Of a stretch of DNA of 64,000 bases, positions 9,450 to 21,728 are shown one piece after another (positions within the stretch are counted from its first letter, which is position 1; each line of letters begins with the position of its first letter). The notes beneath the pieces were generated by a model. It was not told the DNA's origin and did no database searches. It saw nothing but the letters and a program-made list of their open reading frames with translations. The translations under genes were made by a program, and so were the position numbers. Source of the DNA: Siphonodentalium dalli (lineage: Eukaryota > Mollusca > Scaphopoda > Gadilida > Siphonodentaliidae); the NCBI GenBank assembly GCA_032622095.1, contig CP136061.1, positions 262,480,077-262,544,076 of the forward strand, written 5' to 3'.

Positions 9450-11855
9450 CCGACCGTAAACTTTTTATTGCCATTGCAATTAAAAAAAAAAATTCATATC
9501 ATAACAAGATGCAAAACATTAATATATTTATATATATTGCCATAAGAAATTTAAGTTTACAAAAAGATTTAAGTTTAACAGTTGGAATCATACCGTACTG
9601 TAAAGTATGTTTGGCTTTATCTAGCTTTCATCTGTGAAAACTTCAAATTGTTTGAGTTCAGGTTTGTTATCATTCAGCCTTCAGACTTCAGGAACATTAA
9701 CAATTTGATCAAATCAACCTGGTTATCAGGTGGGATATCATAATACCAAATGAAAAATTAACATAGAGATTAGTACTATAAATAGTAATTACTAACTTAA
9801 TAGACATTGTTTCTGTACTCAAGTCCGTAGCCAGCCATTGTAGAAGGCAGTTCGTCATATATTTGGAGGGCATTTGAATCGATCCGCGTAGCGGCGAGCG
9901 GGGGGAGAGCGCGAGAGGGGGTGTCCCCCCTCTAGTTTAAGGGGGGTCCGGGGAAAATTTTCTGAAAAAACAATGCAAATGGCATAATTTAGACCACCCT
10001 AAAATCTAAAGAACCTTCGGAATAAAGAACCTAATGTTTATACCCGGCCTAAACTATATACCGTCACACAGGAATACTTTGGACACGGGGGTAACTTTGA
10101 ACAGTTTTCCTGAAAAAGAATTTTTATTTATTCCCAGTAATAAATGGCAATTGCTTGTTTGCTCAGACAAAATTTAAACTACATATATGTGATTTATTTA
10201 AGGAACATGGTACTATGTTATTTTGGATGGAATTTTAATTTCAGTCCCAGAGTAAATATCACATGGTGATCACACATGGGATATTAAAATTTTACATGTG
10301 TCAACTTTCACACAAAAATACAGATGGCTGTAATAAACTCCCCCAAGAAACATTGTTTTAAATTTAATGTTGTTTATAGGTCAATGGAACCAAGAAAATA
10401 CTTTGTGATCTGTCAACATATAAATTATGATTAGAAATAATTCAGAACCATAAAATCGCAGGTGTATCTTATGGGATGGGGGATACTTTGAACACTCAAA
10501 GTATCACCAAAGTCATTCAAATGTTATGTTTCAGTATGCTGATTCTGTTATTATAGCTGTCAGTATCACGCAGATTGCAAAATGGCCGGGTGTGGGACAT
10601 GCATGGGCATAATCATAATCTCCCTTATGTTTATATAGGAGGATCAGGTTTGATAATATTTGTGATGGGGGATTCAACTTGGCCGACCCAAATCCCAATA
10701 CATCGGTATGGAGGCGTTAAAATAATGATCGCCGGATGTTGCCCTCATTATTCCCCAAATCTGGCCTCTACTAACATATGGGGTGAACAGTGGATATATT
10801 CAATTAATCTACTAGTAGTTTAGTACATCTAATTCTTTCCTGGGAAAATATTGAAAAATTAATGTTGCACCTATACTAGTACCAGTAGTTCTGACAGTGA
10901 ATCCATTCCTAAGTCACTTGCCAAATATTGCATGGCTATTGGAGTATCTTAAGATAGGAGCAGTATTCAATTGGTGCTCTGGGGAAGTGGTTCTGTACCG
11001 CAATGAGGGGGGGGGGGTATTGATGGTATATAATGATTATTAGTTAAGTAACTAAGCCTAATATCCATCATGATAATATTAAAGTATTTGTTTGTCTCTG
11101 TTCGGGTCATAACTTGAACAATATAGTGCTTGGATCTTTATGAAATTTGGTATATTGATGTTCACTAAGTTCTATTAGGACATTCAATATTTAGGGCTCA
11201 ATTGTTTTGTTCAGGTTTTCTATACTATATAGTTATTCATCTCTGTTTATCTGGAAATGTTGGCTTTTTGGCCACATAAATAGGTATAAGTATCTTATGC
11301 GCCGCAGGCGCCCCTCGATCATTAGAGTATAGAGGTTAGTTACCCACCCACCACCCCATCCCCCGTCATATATTATATAGTCCAGATTGTTTGCTAGGTT
11401 CAAATGTGATATGGGCGTGACTTTACTTAAACAGCATGATTCATTTCTGTAAGGACCTCTCAGTGTTCAAAGTATCCCCAATGTGGTGAAACTTTGAACA
11501 CCACATAATTGATGTTGGTATCAAACTATTAGGGCACAAGACCCTTGTGCAAGTTTCATTTTACAATAAATCCAACACAGCCCAAAAATTGTATGTCAAT
11601 AAAATCAACATACAGCCCACATTTTATCGATATGATACTAAACATATTAAAAGTGTTCAAAGTATACCCATTTGACGGTAGCTTTAAAGCACGATAATAA
11701 ACTATCGTTGGCCAGAAAATTATTAAGGCGTAAAGTGATCGTGAAACGCTTGTTTTCCAGAGATATTTAGTGAATGTGGCTCCAGTTGTGGAATGTATAC
11801 ACGTATATGCATAAACAGACAAAAACAAACAACTGTGGTCATGTTGATGTATATA
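9450..11855. other. Interior of element V, no gene recognised
   Basis: AT-rich sequence with a G-rich stretch near 9895-9955 and a poly-G run near 11006-11017. The phrase ACTTTGAACA or its inverse recurs near 10095, 10490, 11465, 11490 and 11650. Short open frames here show no domain. Confidence 0.5.
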
Positions 11856-12117
11856 TAGCCACACATGCTTGCGTATGCGTTAGCGAAAATAATCGGATTC
11901 GTTCGTCGGATCCGTTCGTCGTGCCGTTGGGGTCATGCGAACGTTGTCCGATAGTGATCGTTTCAGTCACTTCACCATGGATTTAAGCTAGCCACACATG
12001 CTTGCGTATGCGTTAGCGAAAATAATCGGATCCGTTCGTCGGATCCGTTCGTCGTGCCGTTGGGGTCATGCGAACGTTGTCCGATAGTGATCGTTTCAGT
12101 CACTTCGCCATGGATTT
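11856..12117. repeat. 133-bp tandem duplication
   Basis: TAGCCACACATGCTTGCGTA starts at 11856 and again at 11989. The two copies are nearly identical, including GGATCCGTTCGTCGTGCCGT and GATCGTTTCAGTCACTTC. Confidence 0.9.
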
Positions 12118-13226
12118 ACATGCGAGCGCAAACGGAGCGACGATTTCTATATATATCGGATGGAAAATACGAGTATTTTAGGTCCGATAAAAATTGGAGG
12201 CATTCGGAGCGTCAGAATTTTACTGTACACGGCACCCTTCCGTTGGATAGTCATATCCAGTAATTACATCATGCTAGTTTGAGCTGCATTCTGTTGAAGC
12301 CCCTGGTTCAATTCCGGAATATTACGACATGGGTTGTCATATAATTTTCGGGCATCGGTCTATATCCAGGCTGTTGCATTGCGCCGTTCGTTCGAATGAA
12401 ATGTGAATGTTCCGGGCATCAACTGGATCAATAGCAAATATACAGTTCAGCCTTGTATGCACGACACGAGCATAGCATGCCGCTCCGCGGCATGACATGT
12501 TTCTCCGAACGGCGAACGGCCATCACCTCCTCCGGGCACATGCATGAAAAAGGGCCGTTCGTTCGAATGGTACGAACCCCCCTGGCTACGGGCTTGGTAC
12601 TACATGATCATAGTCCATTGAACCAAAAGATATCTGACAAGATCGTATAAGCATTTCCAATCCATACATATAAAACAAGAGATCGACTGTCGTCCGGTGC
12701 ATACCCTCTTAGCGCATACCGCCTGATGTGGGCATATCTATAACTTATGATTGCTATACTCAGACAGATGGACCCAAAATATCAGCATTTTCATGTAAAC
12801 AAAGATGAATAACTATAAAACAAAAAACCAAAACAAAACAGTTGAATGTGCCATTAAATATCCTCATAGCGGTGAACATCCATACAAAATTTCATTGAGA
12901 TCTGAGCATTACTGTTCAAGTTATGACCTCAGAACAGACGTCGGATGGACCAAACATACCCCCCTTTTTTTTTAAAGGGGTATAACAAATTTCCAAAGTT
13001 ATGTTTGAGAAACTTGATCAAATTGACCTCTCAGCAAAATTCAAAATACTGACTCTGCCCTAGATTAGCTCTAAATGCAATGGATTTTCACAAATTTTCC
13101 AGGGTGAGAACCCCCACCATCAGCAGGGGGGGGGTCACCCCTCCCAAACCTTCCTCCGCTCAGGCCTTCAGGTTATGCCTTTGGCATATCATTGCCCAAA
13201 AACAGGTGTCCTCAAAAAATACCTAG
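12118..13226. other. Interior of element V, second part
   Basis: GCCGTTCGTTCGAATG occurs twice (near 12384 and 12551). The rest is repeat-like sequence with a poly-G run near 13125-13134. No gene is supported. Confidence 0.45.
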
Positions 13227-13368
13227 ATCCTTCACTGAATGTGGAGGAGAAGGTGGTGTTCTGAAGCCATCATTAAGAGATCGGTACAAGACGGTCACTC
13301 CAATATGTGAACAGTGCAGTGGTGCTGGACTGACTCCAGTTGTCGCCAGACCATATGGGAAATATTAG
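13227..13368 (+). other. Exon-like open frame, unrecognised
   Basis: After a possible acceptor (CCTAG at 13222-13226) a frame of about 46 residues runs to TAG at 13366-13368. It has an even, protein-like composition: GGEGGVLKPSLRDRYKTVTP, then a C-x2-C pair (ICEQCSGAG) and VARPYGKY at the end. An ATTAAA motif follows at 13415-13420. It could be the last exon of a transposon-borne or captured gene; the frame is also open for some 30 codons upstream. I do not recognise the family, and no earlier exon is visible inside element V. Confidence 0.35.
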
Positions 13369-13804
13369 GATTATCAAAGACTATATTAGTATATAGACTA
13401 GTATATATGTAAATATTAAAGCATATGTAAGATTGAATTGGAGTTTATAGTTTCTCTGTCATCTGGGTTAACATGATTGGGGCTTAGAAGTGCATAGTTT
13501 GGGTTATTGACAAGTATTATACAGTTATTTTTAAAGATACTGAAGAAAAAAAAAAGTTAACCAAAAAAAAAAAGTTAAGCCTACCTACCTACCCTAATTT
13601 TTTTCAGCTCGTTAGCGGAAACAAACGTATTTTTTTGTTAGGCCTAAGTTTGATCTTTCATCAATCTTAATGTATATTTCCTAGTGCTGTGTTTATCAAG
13701 TAATACTTTCCCCACAACACAAGTTGGCATTTTATGTCATTTTCGCTCGAGGTAATTCAATATTTCTGCAGCTGGATAAAAAATATCAAAATAAAATAAA
13801 AACA

Positions 13805-13990
13805 ACAAATTTCCCTACCTACCTACCCTAATTTTTTCACTCCGTTATCGGAAACATACTATCTTTTTTCTTTGGCCTAAGCGTAAATCATTTGCGCGTA
13901 AGTGCAAATCATTTGCGCTTAAGTGCAAATCATTTACGCTTAAGCGCAAATCATTTGCTCTTAAGCGCAAATACCTAACACTCCCTTACT
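13805..13990. repeat. Second V right end and CTTAAG palindrome array
   Basis: The segment 13805-13872 repeats the V right end (CCTACCTACCTACCCTAATT, then TCGGAAACATA). From 13873 there are five tandem units of the type CATTTGCGCTTAAGTGCAAA. Confidence 0.65.
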
Positions 13991-14539
13991 TCCCTCTGAT
14001 TGTGAATGATTGAGTCCATCTCATAGTATATTATCATGGGCCCATAGCAGTAGCCCCATACAGACTCGAAAGTTGAAGAAAAAACATATTTCCCTATGCA
14101 TATCAGCATCTCTGTCCCTGGTGTGCCAAGAATTGGTGCCTCACTCCCAGGACTCTAGTATATTTTATTAAAGGGACATCTCCTGCACAGATATATACCA
14201 TTTCCATGACCATAAATAGGGAATTAGGGGTTACTGGGGGCTTGCTTCCCTCATATGGTGTACTTATTGACTTGAAATAGCATCCCTGTCCCCAAGAATT
14301 TGTGTCTCCATCCCAGAGATCTAGAATATTTTATAAAAGAGACATATCCTGCACAGATCTATACCATTTACATGGTCATAAAAGGGATCTTCAACTTTCG
14401 AGTCTGTATGGGGCTACTGCTATGGGCCCAATCTTGGGATTGCTTCCCTCATATATGGTGGGCCTATATAGACTTTAGTGATGTTTTTAGTCCTGTGCCA
14501 TTTAAAATTAATTCAGGGAAATCAATGGATATTAATTTT

Positions 14540-14830
14540 TATTTGCGCTTAAGCACAAATGAATATGATCTATTTGAGCTTAAGCGCAAATGATTTACGC
14601 TTAAGCGTAAATAAATAATAAGCGTAAATAAATAATAAATGTGAAAAAGGCCTCCCATATTTAAAAGCATAATTCATTTATGCTTAATTATAATTAATCT
14701 GACATTTATTTGCTAATTGCGCTTAAATTAAGCGAAAGTGAATTACATGTTAATGAATTACTCTTAAGCATAATACATGTAGTCATAATTCTATTATAGC
14801 TAATAAATGTGAAAAAGGCTTCCTTTATGA
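14540..14830. repeat. CTTAAG palindrome array, family 2, right side
   Basis: Sites such as TTTGCGCTTAAGCACAAA and TTTACGCTTAAGCGTAAA lead into AATGTGAAAAAGGCCTCCCA (ending about 14656). Degenerate sites follow, then a second end-like motif, AATGTGAAAAAGGCTTCC, near 14796-14813, suggesting two nested or truncated units. Confidence 0.6.
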
Positions 14831-15668
14831 ATGAGGCACAATTCATCACAGTAAATGGAAGTCAAATGCGTTGCACTGAAACACTTGAGTACAATTAATT
14901 CATAATTGCAATTGTCAGATTACTTTTGTGCCCCATAAGCAGTTGAATTATTAATAAAGTATGTGTGAATATGGCTTCTCATAGAATAGACACTGATAGA
15001 TCTAACAAAAAAAGTTCGATGATTTAACAAAATTGGGCGGCTAACGTTTATTTTTGCTGTTTTTTCTTATACAACGAAATTGGGAAATGGAAATGGCTGA
15101 TGGCGCTTATCATGTTATAAATTCGAAAAAGAAAACAAATAACAAATATTTTGCACAAACAACTGCAAGCAATGTAATTACCTAGATATGATCTGGTCGG
15201 TTTCATTCTGAGGTGGCGATCCATCTTGGTTGGTTAATGGATAGAACTTTATTGTTTTGACGAAATTTATTTTCGTTCCCGCCAAAAGTTACCAGATTAA
15301 TTGTCCGTCCGTCCGCTTGTCTACCGTAGCAGATGAGGCCATGCAGAATGGGGTCTCCAGAGGGTGAATTTGGTGATGCTAGCCGATAACTCCAGTTTCA
15401 TTTTATTTGAGCAAAACTTAATTAGTACCGGTATGTGTGATTTTCAACCACAGACTGATGTACGTCAATTATAGGTTCAGTTCAATTGTGTTTGCATGAG
15501 TTATGGCCTATATTCAACTTTATCCGATTTGATAACATTTCTAAAGGATTCCGACCATTCAGTTCAGTTCAGTTCACTGTAGGATATCCCTCCTTTATTT
15601 AGGAGCACCCCACACAAGTCATGGCAGGTTAAAATAAATATAAAAACCTAAAATACCTAAGAGCTCAG
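14831..15668. other. Spacer with a solo half of foldback family F
   Basis: At 15333-15385 one F arm stands alone (GCAGATGAGGCCATGCAGAA, GGTGATGCTAGCC). The rest is AT-rich with no supported gene. Confidence 0.5.
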
Positions 15669-16499
15669 CTGAAGGAGGGTATCACCCCCCCCCCCCCCTC
15701 CCCCCTGAATCCTGAATACGAGTTAATTTTGGGGGGTGAATCCTGAATACGAGTTAATTTTGGGGGTGTGAATCCTGAATACATGTTAAGAAATAATACA
15801 TAGAAGTTACATAGACACATTATGATGCCGGTCGCGTTATGAGGCCGTTATGATACCATTAATAGATACCTTTCGCATCCTCACGTTTACGATTACGAAT
15901 ACGGATAGCTATTCGTTGTCGTAAGTCTATCCGTATGGCCAAAAAGTCCTTTCGCAAAACGGTTACGCGTAAGAGTTTTGACGAACACGTACGATCATTA
16001 TTTCGTACAACTTTTACAACTCAAAGCGTGTTTTTGGTATACAGTCCCTTAATAATTCACTTATCGTCTCATTTGCAACAATGCGATAATCATGACCTGT
16101 TAATATTGTCAATAATTCGACCAGTCACAACGTACGACCCGGGATTCTCATGATATATTGTGGCAATACAGGTATAAATGCCAGGTCATATGTGGTGGAA
16201 ATTCAGTTCGTTGTTAGCATAGATGACCAGATAGACGTTATGCTGATGGGGAAGAGGGGTTCCTGAATTTGGACCTCACATCAACACGACGCCATCGTTC
16301 AAGCCCCTTCAAGTCCGCGATTTGATTTCAATGCGATTTCGGCTTCATCTCTTTGGGTTTAGGAAATCCGACACAAGGTTGATGAGCTCGCTGATGTGCA
16401 TCACTTCTAATTTGTTACTACCAAATCGAAACAAAGTCGACACGGTAGAAGCGATGTGCATCAAGTTGCTTTTTTGTCAGATATTTGACAAACCGGCAA

Positions 16500-16677
16500 A
16501 ATTTCGTTGAACAAAATGTTGATAAATAACAGGTTTTGGGCAATTTTATAATATAGTTTTAATATAGCATTAATTTTGAGCAATTACTCGATTTTAATAA
16601 CAGAAGCGGCATTTAAAAAAAATTGTTGTTGGAATCTGATTATATGGGGACATCTAATCGGATTGAGTACCTTTAAA
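16500..16677. repeat. Partial copy of the AGGTACTCAAT family (W)
   Basis: It ends GATTGAGTACCTTTAA and shares TTGTTGTTGGAATCTG and upstream sequence with the right half of the copies at 41764-42251 and 55296-55718. The left end is missing. Confidence 0.5.
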
Positions 16678-17020
16678 TGCCGCATTTGTGCGTGTTTTTT
16701 AAATTAAAAATAAATGCAAAGAACAAAACTTACAGACTGCTGAGCTCTGGTGATGTCGGTGGGTGTGCCAAATATTCTTTTAGTTACGGTTCAGGAGCAG
16801 AAATCACTACTTACCAGTTGAATCGGGATCCAGGGTAGGTTCAGATTACTCAGACAGAGTACTTTATGTAACTTAGAACTCGGTTATGAATTACATGTAA
16901 TTTTAAAATCGGTTATGAATTCCATGTAATTTTAAAATGCCCTGCATTACAGACTCTACGATAGAGATGTATAAACCCCAACTTCTACCGAAAACCGAAT
17001 ATTATTAAATTGAATTAAGC

Positions 17021-17755
17021 CCCGGTTCCATATTCCCGATTTTCTGTCCCGAATTAGTATAGTCGGCACAAATTCGGGACCAGACCAAATCGGCAGCATT
17101 CGAGATAATTATGGACGAGATTTATTCCAAAAAGCCGCCGAATTATGACAAAATTTAATCGTCCCGAACATTGCCGAGTATTCCAGAATGCTTCCGAATA
17201 TCTTCCCGAATGATCAAGAATTATCCCGAACTGATACCGAAATTTCGTGCGAGTGGCTGCCAAATTGCCCAGATTACTACCGACTTACACCGAATTGTTG
17301 CCGAATACCCCGAATCAATGCCGAACTTGTACCGAATTGATGCCGAATAGATGCCGAATTTTGCAGATACACCGGATCTCAGTATAAAAGCAGCCACACA
17401 TGGCGAATTCGGGAATAACCTACCGATTACTGCCGACTACTCCAGAATATCCACCCGAATATTGCCGAATACTGCCGACTACTCCCGAATAGGTGCCGAA
17501 TTGCTCCAGATGATTTACAAATCGGGAGCGATTCGGCTTGGTTCCCGATAGTTTTGAACATTTCAAAACTGTCGGGAGCGAGTCCAGAATTGTCCCGAAT
17601 CGACCCCGATAGCACCGATATCCCCGATCATGTTCGGGGGTAAAAATTCACTGTCCTGACTCGTCCCGAACTTATACTCCACGATGTTTGCAAAATTATG
17701 ATTCGGGAGTCATTCGGGAACATTCGGGGTGGGAAATCGGGGATATGGAACCGGG
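17021..17755. mobile_element. Inverted-repeat element filled with degenerate CCGAAT repeats
   Basis: The ends are CCCGGTTCCATATTCCCGAT and the inverse, ATCGGGGATATGGAACCGGG. Almost the whole interior is a loose reiteration of short words around CCGAAT and ATTCGG (GCCGAATACTGCCGACTAC and variants), with a strand switch toward the right end. TTAA lies just outside on each side (17014-17019 and 17757-17761 areas), but the spacing is not exact. Open frames inside are composition artefacts. Confidence 0.6.
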
Positions 17756-17812
17756 TTTTAACTATATTCAATTCAGGAACGGGGAAGAGAACACAAAATC
17801 GTTAATAGGGTT

Positions 17813-19016
17813 ACACTCTAAGAAATAAGGGTTCTTTGTGGTTCTTTGACGAACTCAAGGGTTCTCTTAAGAACCCATAGGTTCCTCGGTGTCAGAAAAG
17901 GTTCTCTGTAATCGATAGGGTTCGTCGGTGTTTGACTAGGGTTCTTTTGGATGCTGAAGGGTTCATGACCAAACAATAATGGAGTTGTTACATGTACCAT
18001 GGTGCCGAATTGAGTGATGAACATGAATAAAACATCAACCAGAGAGAAAGGAGGAGTATGTGTTTGTTCGCAGGGTTGGGGAATAGTAATGTATAATAGT
18101 AATAGTACTCTACTATATATTTCGATACTTTCGTGTGTGTGTGTCCTTTATAAACTCGAAAACAGCTCGACCAATTGAGCCAAAACTTGCTATCTAAGGG
18201 TAAAAACCACAGGCAGTGCACTCAGACCATTATAGTTTACGGAATGTCGCGATATACGCAAGAAGAAAACATACTATATTATCATCGTACGCTATTCCAT
18301 CTGGAGTTCTTATAAAGGTTCTCTAAAGAACCATGTTGGGATAGATTATGGTTCCCTTAAGAACCATGTTCTGATATATGATAGGTTCTCTGAAGAACCC
18401 TCGTGTGATAATCGTAAAATACACATAAATATATGTTAAAGTGCAGACTAATTCACCACCTTCGGGTATTCAAGAATATGAATCACACCAAAATTAAGCG
18501 AATTGTATATGGAACGTGAAGGTATAAGCTGCCTTGTATATATCATTCCCCAAATGCTTCAATATTATGACAATCTATTAGTTATTATAAAACTATAAAA
18601 CACATCAAAGTGCACTGAACGTCGCGATATACGCAAGAGCGCAAACATACTATATTATCATCGTACGCTATTCCATCTTACAGGTTCTCTGAAGTTCTCT
18701 GTTGGGGTAGATTATGGATCCCTTACGAACCCTGTTCTGATATATGAACGGTTTTCTGGAGAAACCTCGTGTGACCCTTATGATTGTGTCCTCCGAAGTA
18801 CCATCTGGGGTTCTTATAAAGGTTCCCTGAAGAACCATGTTCATATTATGGTTCCCTTAAGAACCATCTTGGGGTTCTTCTGTTGAACCTTATGATATGG
18901 TTCTTCAGTAGAACCTTATGATGGGGTCCTTCGAAGCACCAAATAAGGTGCTCCTAATGTGACAAGGTGAAGAACCTTTTTGGGTTCTCGGAAGGACTTC
19001 TGGTTCTAAGAGTGTA
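17813..19016. mobile_element. TA-flanked element rich in GGTTCT/AGAACC words
   Basis: It starts ACACTCTAAGAA and ends TTCTAAGAGTGT with TA at the borders. Subterminal GGTTCTTTG, AAGAACCCAT and similar words repeat in both orientations. A block with GTCGCGATATACGCAAGA and ATCGTACGCTATTCCATCT occurs twice, near 18246 and 18615, about 370 bases apart. Similar AAGAACC-rich short elements are common in animal genomes. No coding frame is recognised. Confidence 0.55.
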
Positions 19017-20420
19017 TGCCATTCTTTAGGCTCTCCTGTGGCATTCTATAACTGCACACGTTAGGACACCACCATGGGTTGTTGAATTAAATAATTGTTG
19101 AATTTCACAATATATTGTGTACTATCTTGCACATAATAATCACTCAAAACTCCTCATGCATCGCACACTATATACTGTATTTTTGGCGACTGGTTTCATA
19201 GCGCACTCCTCTTACTGTAAGTTTTCTGTCGCAGCCAGCGATGGCTATCCGTTGTGAATAGCGATCTTATTTCGCGGGAAGCTCGTGATTCACGACGACG
19301 AGTACAGTGATTAACAATCTAAACAGCACACCGAGGTCGTAGCTCAATACAACTGGATGGTTTGCCTGATATACATATACAGTCTCGAACGGAGTAAAGT
19401 GATATATTGCAGAAAATAAATTTCAGGTGTTATTTGAGCTTATTAGAAACCATGAAATCGTAACCGTTATTACGGATAGTAAACTACGAGAACGATTAGA
19501 AAGTACACAAAGGTTGGTGACGTGTACCCTTTCCGTATCCGTAATCGTAAACGTGAGTTTTGCGAAAGGTCTCTAATGATACTTTATGACCAGGGACGTG
19601 GCTAGTTGGTTTCCGTTGGGGGTGTCCACCTTGGGAAATTCCAACTGCACCCCCCTCCTTGAGTCAGAATCAGACCAAACACAAGTTTTGCATAATTCCA
19701 TTTGCACCCCCTCCTTGCACCTCAGTGTTTAGGCCTAATATCCTATATCTTCATAAACCATGATTCTATATTCCCGGTATGAGAAAATTCAGATATTTTA
19801 ACCTGAAACATTGCATAAATCCTAACATCTATAGTGGTCTAACTCCATACACATGCACACGGCTACGGACAAGAGACCACGACACACCGAGCTGACCATC
19901 GTTGTTCGGCCGGTGTGAGAAATTTTTGAAATTTAAACAAGAAAATCGCAAATCCTAGCATCCAGACTGGCCTCAACTAAAGCTTTCCTATAGTGTTGGA
20001 AATTTCAAACCTCATACTCCCCTTCAGGTTGGAAAATTCTCCAACTGATGACCACAAGTTTGACCAAATGTAGTAAAATATTGTTAAACTTATTAGCATT
20101 TTTGTATTGGCCACAGGGGAGAGACAATGACACACCGGGCCGACCATGGTTCGGCCCGGTGTGCGAAAATTTTAGCATCTAGACTGGCGTCAAGCATTTT
20201 TAGCATGTTTATGATGGCACGGTGGTCGAATATGCCCAAGAAGCTATTATACCCACCCATTCACACAGATAACTAGCACAAAATATTACTTTGCGCCATC
20301 AAAACCTGCGTCCAAGATGTTTTGCTTGAACCCGAATACCAGTTAATTCGGGGGTATGAATCCCGCGTACGGCTTCAAAACACCCTGAATCCCGCGTACC
20401 GAAAAAGGGGGGGGGGGGTG
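19017..20420. other. Right part of the 4.75-kb element
   Basis: It contains two diverged copies of a block with CACACCG(A/G)GC hairpins: 19881-19914, and a cleaner one at 20132-20162 (ACACCGGGCC and GGCCCGGTGT arms). A poly-G run stands at 20407-20418. No gene is supported. Confidence 0.45.
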
Positions 20421-20434
20421 ATACCCTCCTGAAG

Positions 20435-20977
20435 AGCTCTATCTAAAATACTATATCATAAAAAGTTTGTTGTTTTAATATGTCTTAAGATGTGATATTT
20501 ACTCGGAACTAAATATGGTGTGAGAAAATTTCTCTGCTAATAATAATACAATACATCAAACTGGTATATGGTTTGGTCTAATGATTTCTACATTAGTTAC
20601 AGTGTAGGCCTGCCTATGTAGCCATTTTTAATCTTTACACCGGTACCCTTAATGCCCAGTGTTTTACCATAGTAAAACCATGGTTTACTATAATAAAAAA
20701 CAATAGTTAATTTACAACGGTTATTTTGGCTGATGAAACCATATAGTTCACAATCATTACTATTATATTATGGTTATTATTGGTTGGTGACACTCGATCA
20801 AGATAGCTAAATTGATTAATCAAGATAGCTAAGTTGATTAATCAAGTTTGTAAATAAAGTGGTGTGGTGGTTCTATACGTTGTCGTATGAACGGTGCGGC
20901 TGTGCGTGAGTGTGAGTGAGTGAATGAGTGATTGGGTGTGCCGCGGTGCCCGTGCGTATTAACAAAAGGTGCGGTTA
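20435..20977. other. Spacer with a 22-bp duplication
   Basis: CAAGATAGCTAA(A/G)TTGATTAAT is present twice at 20799-20844. Nothing else is supported. Confidence 0.5.
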
Positions 20978-21265
20978 CATATATGTGACCCGCCATATCA
21001 AATCCAGTCGTAAGTCGGGATTTTTTTACCCTGTGCCAGTGCATTCTCTTATATATGCGAGTCGACCATAGGTCGCCTCGCATATATAAGAGAATGCATT
21101 GGCCTAACAATTTTTTACAATTTTTATAATTTTTTCTTGTATTCTTTAACAATTTTATAATTTCACCCATATAGAGCCCCAGACAAACATGAGCAGACGA
21201 CACTCTTCTATATGCTTCTATATATGTGTGGGGCTCCCTGCAGGGTAATGGATGTTTTTTATTTT
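20978..21265. mobile_element. Hairpin MITE of the GTGACCCGCCATATC type, left part
   Basis: The left end (ATATGTGACCCGCCATATCA, then AAGTCGGGATTTTTTTACCC) is the inverse of the right end of the copy at 38107-38540. Inside is the GCATTCTCTTATATATGCGA hairpin and the GAGCCCCAGACAAAC module shared with 1391-1936. The right end is lost at a poly-A run (about 21277-21296). The 121-residue minus-strand frame over this repeat is spurious. Confidence 0.65.
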
Positions 21266-21728
21266 ATGTCCTAAAAATTAAAAAAAAAAAAAAAAAATGT
21301 GGTCGGAGACGGCCGAGTCGACCGCCGGTTAGTTAATTAGGTGCTGGTTGTTATTGTTATTTTAACGGATTTCTGAGTTGGTCATTCGAAAAACCAAATA
21401 TTTTATATTCTATAATTACAATCATGGGTATATAATATATGATCTTGAGCGCGTTACCATTTCTGACATTGGTTTTCTTGTTGTTGTTATTATTAACAGA
21501 AACTGTTGGAAAGTTTGAGGTACCAGTTGGGAAAGTTCCAACCAACAAGGGGGTGTGCAAATGCATGTGATTTCGTTAACATAGGAGTTTGGTTTGGTAC
21601 TAAATGTGTGATTTTCCAACCAGTAATTAGTGGGGACTGTGGAATATGTTCTTTTAGACAACAGCAGCATATTTTTCTAATTTGGTCACAATGGTATGCA
21701 ATAGTCAGTTGGAAATTTTCGAAGGTCG

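Larger units (their letters stand above)
9389..13647. mobile_element. 4.3-kb element V with terminal inverted repeats
   Basis: The left end reads TAAGGCCTAAACAAAAAAGA and then TTTGTTTCCGCTAAC. The right end is its inverse, GTTAGCGGAAACAAA then TTAGGCCTAA, near 13610-13647. A second right-end copy follows at 13805-13872. The interior has low-complexity and repeat-like sequence, a 133-bp duplication and one short exon-like frame (13227-13368). No transposase was recognised. Confidence 0.5.
15675..20428. mobile_element. 4.75-kb element with 6-bp target duplication
   Basis: The terminal inverted repeats read GAGGGTATCACCCCCC and GGGGGTGATACCCTC. CTGAAG is present on both sides (15669-15674 and 20429-20434), consistent with a 6-bp target duplication. 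Subterminal blocks are also inverted: ACGTTTACGATTACGAATAC near 15882 corresponds to GTATCCGTAATCGTAAACGT near 19530. Two separate inverted-repeat elements (17021-17755 and 17813-19016) sit inside. No transposase frame was recognised, so the superfamily is open. Confidence 0.6.
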
